Below, in pieces: positions 5,006 to 7,939 of a stretch of 7,939 nucleotides of DNA. Every line of letters begins with the position of its first letter. The first letter of the stretch is position 1. The notes beneath the pieces were generated by a model. It saw only the letters and a list, made by a program, of their open reading frames with translations, did no database searches and had not been told where the DNA came from. This DNA is from an uncultured Collinsella sp. (GTDB lineage Bacteria; Actinomycetota; Coriobacteriia; Coriobacteriales; Coriobacteriaceae): assembly GCA_900551185.1 (NCBI GenBank), contig URVF01000069.1, positions 1 through 7,939 of the forward strand. The letters are read 5' to 3'. The translations under genes were made by a program, and so were the position numbers.

Positions 5006-7129
5006 CTAGCACTGCTTTATGAGATCGAGCACCGCAGGAATGTCATCGGCATTCCGAAGCGCAACGTAAGTGGGTAAGCCCGGGCCAAATCCACCCTGCG
5101 TACGCTTGTCCTGGCACATGTCCTCTGGATCCGTTAGATCATCCACACTCTTTGCCAAGCCAACGGCAATCCAACCACCGTTGCTGGTCCTGCCTTCTAA
5201 CACGGCATGCAGTTTTCGCTTGCCCGACCTGAAGCCTACATAGTACTTAGCTATGTAGGACTCCCACGAAGGGTTACCACTCAGAACGGACTCGCGCACC
5301 TCATCGAAAAGCTTCTGGTTGAGCCCACCTTCGGCAAAGGTGGGGTGATTCTCCTGCAGAGTCCAGATAGGAGCCTCGTCAGGCTCCCCGCGAGAGGGGC
5401 GATACTTGTCGACGACATCTGCCGGAAGGTCGGGATATTTCCATATCTCACACGCCTCTTTCGCCAGCTCGTCCGCGCGCTGTCCAATCTCTTCCTCACC
5501 CCATTTTTCATGCGAGGCGATCGACTTGTTCAGGTAGAGCGGACTGCACTTAAGCCCCACGTCAGGAAGATTGAGCTTGTCCGAGAACGACCGGTTTGAG
5601 TACTCCTGGTTGTAGCCCGTCAGCGTTAGATTTCCCAAGTTGTTGCACAGCCTGTCGTGGATGTCTTCCCAGTTCTCGCCAAGCGATTCCTTCCAGCCGT
5701 GCACATCATCGATCGTTTGGGGCATGACATGCTCGATCTGGTAATTGTCAGCCGAGATGGGCTCCTTCGGGTGGTGCCAGTTCTCCATGCGCTCCAGGTA
5801 ATAGCGCTTTTTGGAGAAGCGGTTGTAACAGTCGCGCGTCTTAAACTCCTCGACAAAATGCTCGTCTGTCGGGAAGTACGCAGTCATACCGCCGCTATGG
5901 ATAAGGAGCATCGCCGTAACGTACTCCTCTATATCGTCCTGCTGCTCGAGATTGCGATACATGCCGGCAAAGAAATTATTTAGACCCGTGGTAAGCCTGC
6001 CGCAAACCGCCCGCCTGAACAGGAACGACTCGATAGTCTCGCAGATACGCAGAAACGCATTGCGGTCTAGCCCATTCCCCTCGTAAACCGAGTAAAGCAA
6101 CATTAAGAGGGGCCTTATCTGCTTCACGTCGAGGCTTACGATTCTGCCGAACACTCGGCGTAGTCCGTCGTCCTTCTCCTTACCAAGGAACAGACTGGCG
6201 TATCTATGCGCATACCCACGCAGCTCCTTAAGCAAGCCCTCGGTGTCACCATCGTAGTCGTCGGCGAAATAGCGCTTAAACTCGTAGTAGGCCTCGTTCT
6301 CCTTCGGCATCCTATTGGGAACTTTAAGCCACGGCCAGCACCAGATAAATGCATTGAACTCGTCCTCGCCGCCTTTTCCGAACAAGCACTCGAGTGGATG
6401 CCAATAACCCTCATAAAGCTTGGTCTGTTCGTCGTTGGGAAGCGACATTAGAACGTAGTTACGGATGAGGTCAATGGGCGTGAGCGGCTTGCCCTTGGAG
6501 TTCATGGACTCAAATATGAGCTGGGCATTATCAACGCCAGCGGTGAGCTTAGTGTCGATGACCTGCACGCGGTTTAGCCCCGCCCAAAGCCTTGCAGGGT
6601 CGAATGATTTCCCGTGCATCTTTTCATGGAAGAACGCATGGTTCTCGACAATGCGATCCGATTTTTCATCTGGCGCGGGAGACCCAGACACGATGGAGAA
6701 CAGCGTCTCTTTATCGTCCTGCGAAAGCACCAGCTTGTAGCGCGCCAGACCGTTGTAGTCATCATCATTAAAGAGGTAGTTCTTCCGCAGCGCTGAGATC
6801 TTGAGGTCTCCAAGGAAGCCGGCCTTGTCGGGATTACCCTCCAGATAGTCAGCCAAGGCAGCAATCATCAACGAAAACGTCGTCATGCGCTGCTGCCCGT
6901 CAATCAGAAGCACGCGCGAAATACTCGTGGCAGAGCTCTCGGACTCGGGGATATAGAGCATCGACCCCACGAAGTGCGATACACCATCACGACCCGCTCG
7001 CATGACGTCATCCCAAAGCACCTCACACTCTTTTACACTCCACGAGTAAACTCGCTGGTAAACGGGAATGACGAACTGCATCTTCGCCACGCCCATAAGG
7101 TCGAGTAGATTTGCCTCGGTTGCTTTCAT
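5006..7129 (-). CDS. GmrSD-like DUF262/DUF1524 restriction protein (single chain)
   Basis: A 707-residue predicted modification-dependent (type IV-like) restriction protein. The N-terminal DUF262 domain has the expected IPVYQRVYSW (21-30) and IDGQQRMTT (76-84) motifs; in GmrS-type proteins this ParB/sulfiredoxin-like fold carries the nucleotide-dependent activity. A DUF1524 HNH nuclease follows, with QIEHVMPQ (His467) and NNLGNLTLTGYNQ (Asn500, Asn507), as in GmrD. The C-terminal hundred residues resemble DUF5655, with YYVGFRSGKRKLHAVLEG, LTDPEDMCQDKRTQGGFG, and an ending LDLIKQC. Catalytic motifs look intact. The ATG at 7129 has a GAAAGGGG-type site (7147-7140) 10 bases upstream. Related proteins include E. 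coli CT596 GmrSD, BrxU and SspE; no ssp, brx or dnd gene is visible. Its lower GC than the left half and its place beside hsdS point to horizontally acquired defence DNA. The DNA modification it would recognise cannot be told. Confidence 0.9.
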   Translation of the reverse strand: MKATEANLLDLMGVAKMQFVIPVYQRVYSWSVKECEVLWDDVMRAGRDGVSHFVGSMLYIPESESSATSISRVLLIDGQQRMTTFSLMIAALADYLEGNPDKAGFLGDLKISALRKNYLFNDDDYNGLARYKLVLSQDDKETLFSIVSGSPAPDEKSDRIVENHAFFHEKMHGKSFDPARLWAGLNRVQVIDTKLTAGVDNAQLIFESMNSKGKPLTPIDLIRNYVLMSLPNDEQTKLYEGYWHPLECLFGKGGEDEFNAFIWCWPWLKVPNRMPKENEAYYEFKRYFADDYDGDTEGLLKELRGYAHRYASLFLGKEKDDGLRRVFGRIVSLDVKQIRPLLMLLYSVYEGNGLDRNAFLRICETIESFLFRRAVCGRLTTGLNNFFAGMYRNLEQQDDIEEYVTAMLLIHSGGMTAYFPTDEHFVEEFKTRDCYNRFSKKRYYLERMENWHHPKEPISADNYQIEHVMPQTIDDVHGWKESLGENWEDIHDRLCNNLGNLTLTGYNQEYSNRSFSDKLNLPDVGLKCSPLYLNKSIASHEKWGEEEIGQRADELAKEACEIWKYPDLPADVVDKYRPSRGEPDEAPIWTLQENHPTFAEGGLNQKLFDEVRESVLSGNPSWESYIAKYYVGFRSGKRKLHAVLEGRTSNGGWIAVGLAKSVDDLTDPEDMCQDKRTQGGFGPGLPTYVALRNADDIPAVLDLIKQC

Positions 7130-7228
7130 TTACGCTTGTCCCCTTTCTTGTTTACGCCGCTTGCGGTCAGTCCCCCACTGAACGAAAGGCGCTAAAGACC
7201 AGAGCATCGAAGCGCTGGAGCAACCGGG

Positions 7229-7908
7229 ATGCTCGTCTCACTAGATTTTACAACGCTTGTCGCGAATACAGTTGAAAGCCAATCCGGTTCCGATGGCTCC
7301 CCCTATGAGAAGAGGGTGGATGCCAAGGGTCGCGTGACTAGCGATAAGTGCATCGCGAACGAAGTGCCGTTTGAGGAACTGCCCGAGGGGTGGGCTTGGG
7401 CAAGGCTGGAAACCGTATATAACTTCATTGATTACAGGGGTAAAACACCTCACAAATCACCTTCAGGTGTTCGACTAATGACTGCGAGCAACATTCGCCA
7501 AGGCTATATTGATTACACGCGCGAGGAGTATATTTCAGAAGACGAATATGCAACACGCTTGTCTCGCGGGGAGACCCACCGTGGCGACTTGCTGTTTACA
7601 ACCGAAGCCCCGATGGGGTATTGCGCGATATGCGAAATGAAACGTTGCAGCTGTGGACAGCGTGTCATTACCCTTCAGAATTACGGCACAGTTGGTCCAG
7701 ACAATGCCCTGTTCTGCCAAATAATTCTATCTCCACTGTTCCAAATTCAAGTTAAGGATCATGCCACGGGGACGACCGCAAAAGGAATCAAAGCAGCAGT
7801 GCTAAAAGAGCTATTTCTCCCCCTCCCGCCCCTCGCCGAGCAGCGCCGCATCGTCGAGCGCGTCGGCGAGCTCATGCCCCTGGTCGAGGAGTACGGCGGG
7901 CTCGAGGA
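7229..7908 (+). CDS. hsdS: Type I restriction specificity subunit (HsdS), 3'-truncated
   Basis: An open frame from ATG 7229 (GGAG at 7217-7220, 8 bases upstream) that runs off the contig; 226 whole codons are genomic and the frame then reads adapter (CLLYTSDAAD). HsdS hallmarks are clear: EVPFEELPEGWAWARL (45-60) leads into one target-recognition domain (about 61-195), which ends in LFLPLPPLAEQRRIVERVGE (196-215), the start of the conserved helical spacer. HsdS normally gives a type I methylase/nuclease its DNA target through two such domains; only one is present here. The start is odd: GSDGSPYEKRVDAKG (20-34) resembles the linker that usually comes before the second domain, and no hsdM precedes it. 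It may therefore be a partial or silent cassette, a half-length HsdS, or a gene truncated at its 5' end. It is divergent from the GmrSD-like gene, 99 bases apart. Confidence 0.85.
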
Positions 7909-7939
7909 CTGTCTCTTATACACATCTGACGCTGCCGAC
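7909..7939. other. Untrimmed Nextera/Tn5 adapter, right end
   Basis: CTGTCTCTTATACACATCT (7909-7927) is the reverse complement of the Tn5 mosaic end, and GACGCTGCCGAC continues with the Nextera read-1 adapter. It interrupts the hsdS reading frame artificially. Genomic sequence ends at about base 7908. Confidence 0.97.

Noticed and set aside
4037..5077. Arg/Pro-rich +1 frame and a minus-strand frame (4087-5004) overlapping the membrane-protein gene
   Set aside because: Both are dominated by Arg, Pro and Ser or by Gly and Arg, as expected from reading an Ala/Pro/Asp-rich gene in the wrong frame. Only the chosen frame has TATAAT, a ribosome binding site and a coherent transmembrane helix.
5102..7563. 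The 9-mer ACGCTTGTC occurs four times on the plus strand (5102, 7132, 7253, 7555)
   Set aside because: The flanks do not match beyond the 9-mer, the copies lie in different codon phases and in both coding and non-coding sequence, and spacing is irregular. It is probably chance, although four copies are more than expected.
1..7939. Tn5-like transposon ends flanking the whole segment
   Set aside because: The mosaic ends are joined to Illumina adapter bases and no transposase gene or target duplication is present, so this is library adapter and not a mobile element.

Overview
The window looks like an assembled contig from a high-GC gut bacterium, most probably an actinobacterium of the Coriobacteriia (Collinsella-like). 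That is an inference from the GC-rich codon use of the left half, the purine-rich ribosome binding sites and the protein flavour; no rRNA or marker gene confirms it. Both ends (1-28 and 7909-7939) are untrimmed Illumina Nextera/Tn5 adapter, so genomic sequence is only about 29-7908, and any protein running into either end carries artificial residues. Left region (29-3789) is a compact catabolic module. Leftward, dpaL (2858-1644; PLP-dependent diaminopropionate ammonia-lyase, E. coli YgeX family) is followed by ygeY (1569-184; M20 metallohydrolase). They are separated by a 74-base gap holding a strong hairpin, and probably form one operon. Rightward and divergent is a YheO/DauR-type PAS-HTH regulator (3136-3789), the natural candidate controller of the pair. 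The shared 277-base gap contains three similar 15-bp imperfect palindromes with centres 26 and 25 bp apart. The first two lie within a 53-bp near-symmetric inverted repeat. This operator array is the most striking non-coding signal in the window. Middle region (3790-5005): a clear TATAAT box precedes a 320-residue protein of unknown function. It has a Pro/Ala-rich disordered N-terminal half, a Tyr/Asp-rich stretch, one transmembrane helix near the C terminus and an acidic tail. It converges with the next gene across a 130-base gap containing a 10-bp-stem hairpin. Right region (5006-7908) is visibly less GC-rich (hand counts of single 60-base lines: 31/60 here against 39/60 in ygeY) and looks like accessory defence DNA. 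A leftward 707-residue single-chain GmrSD-like protein (DUF262 + DUF1524 HNH + probable DUF5655) stands 99 bases from a divergent, 3'-truncated type I restriction specificity (hsdS) reading frame. The hsdS frame begins with residues typical of the linker before a target-recognition domain and has no hsdM before it, so it may be a partial, silent or rearranging specificity cassette. No tRNA, rRNA, CRISPR array, insertion sequence or integrase was seen.
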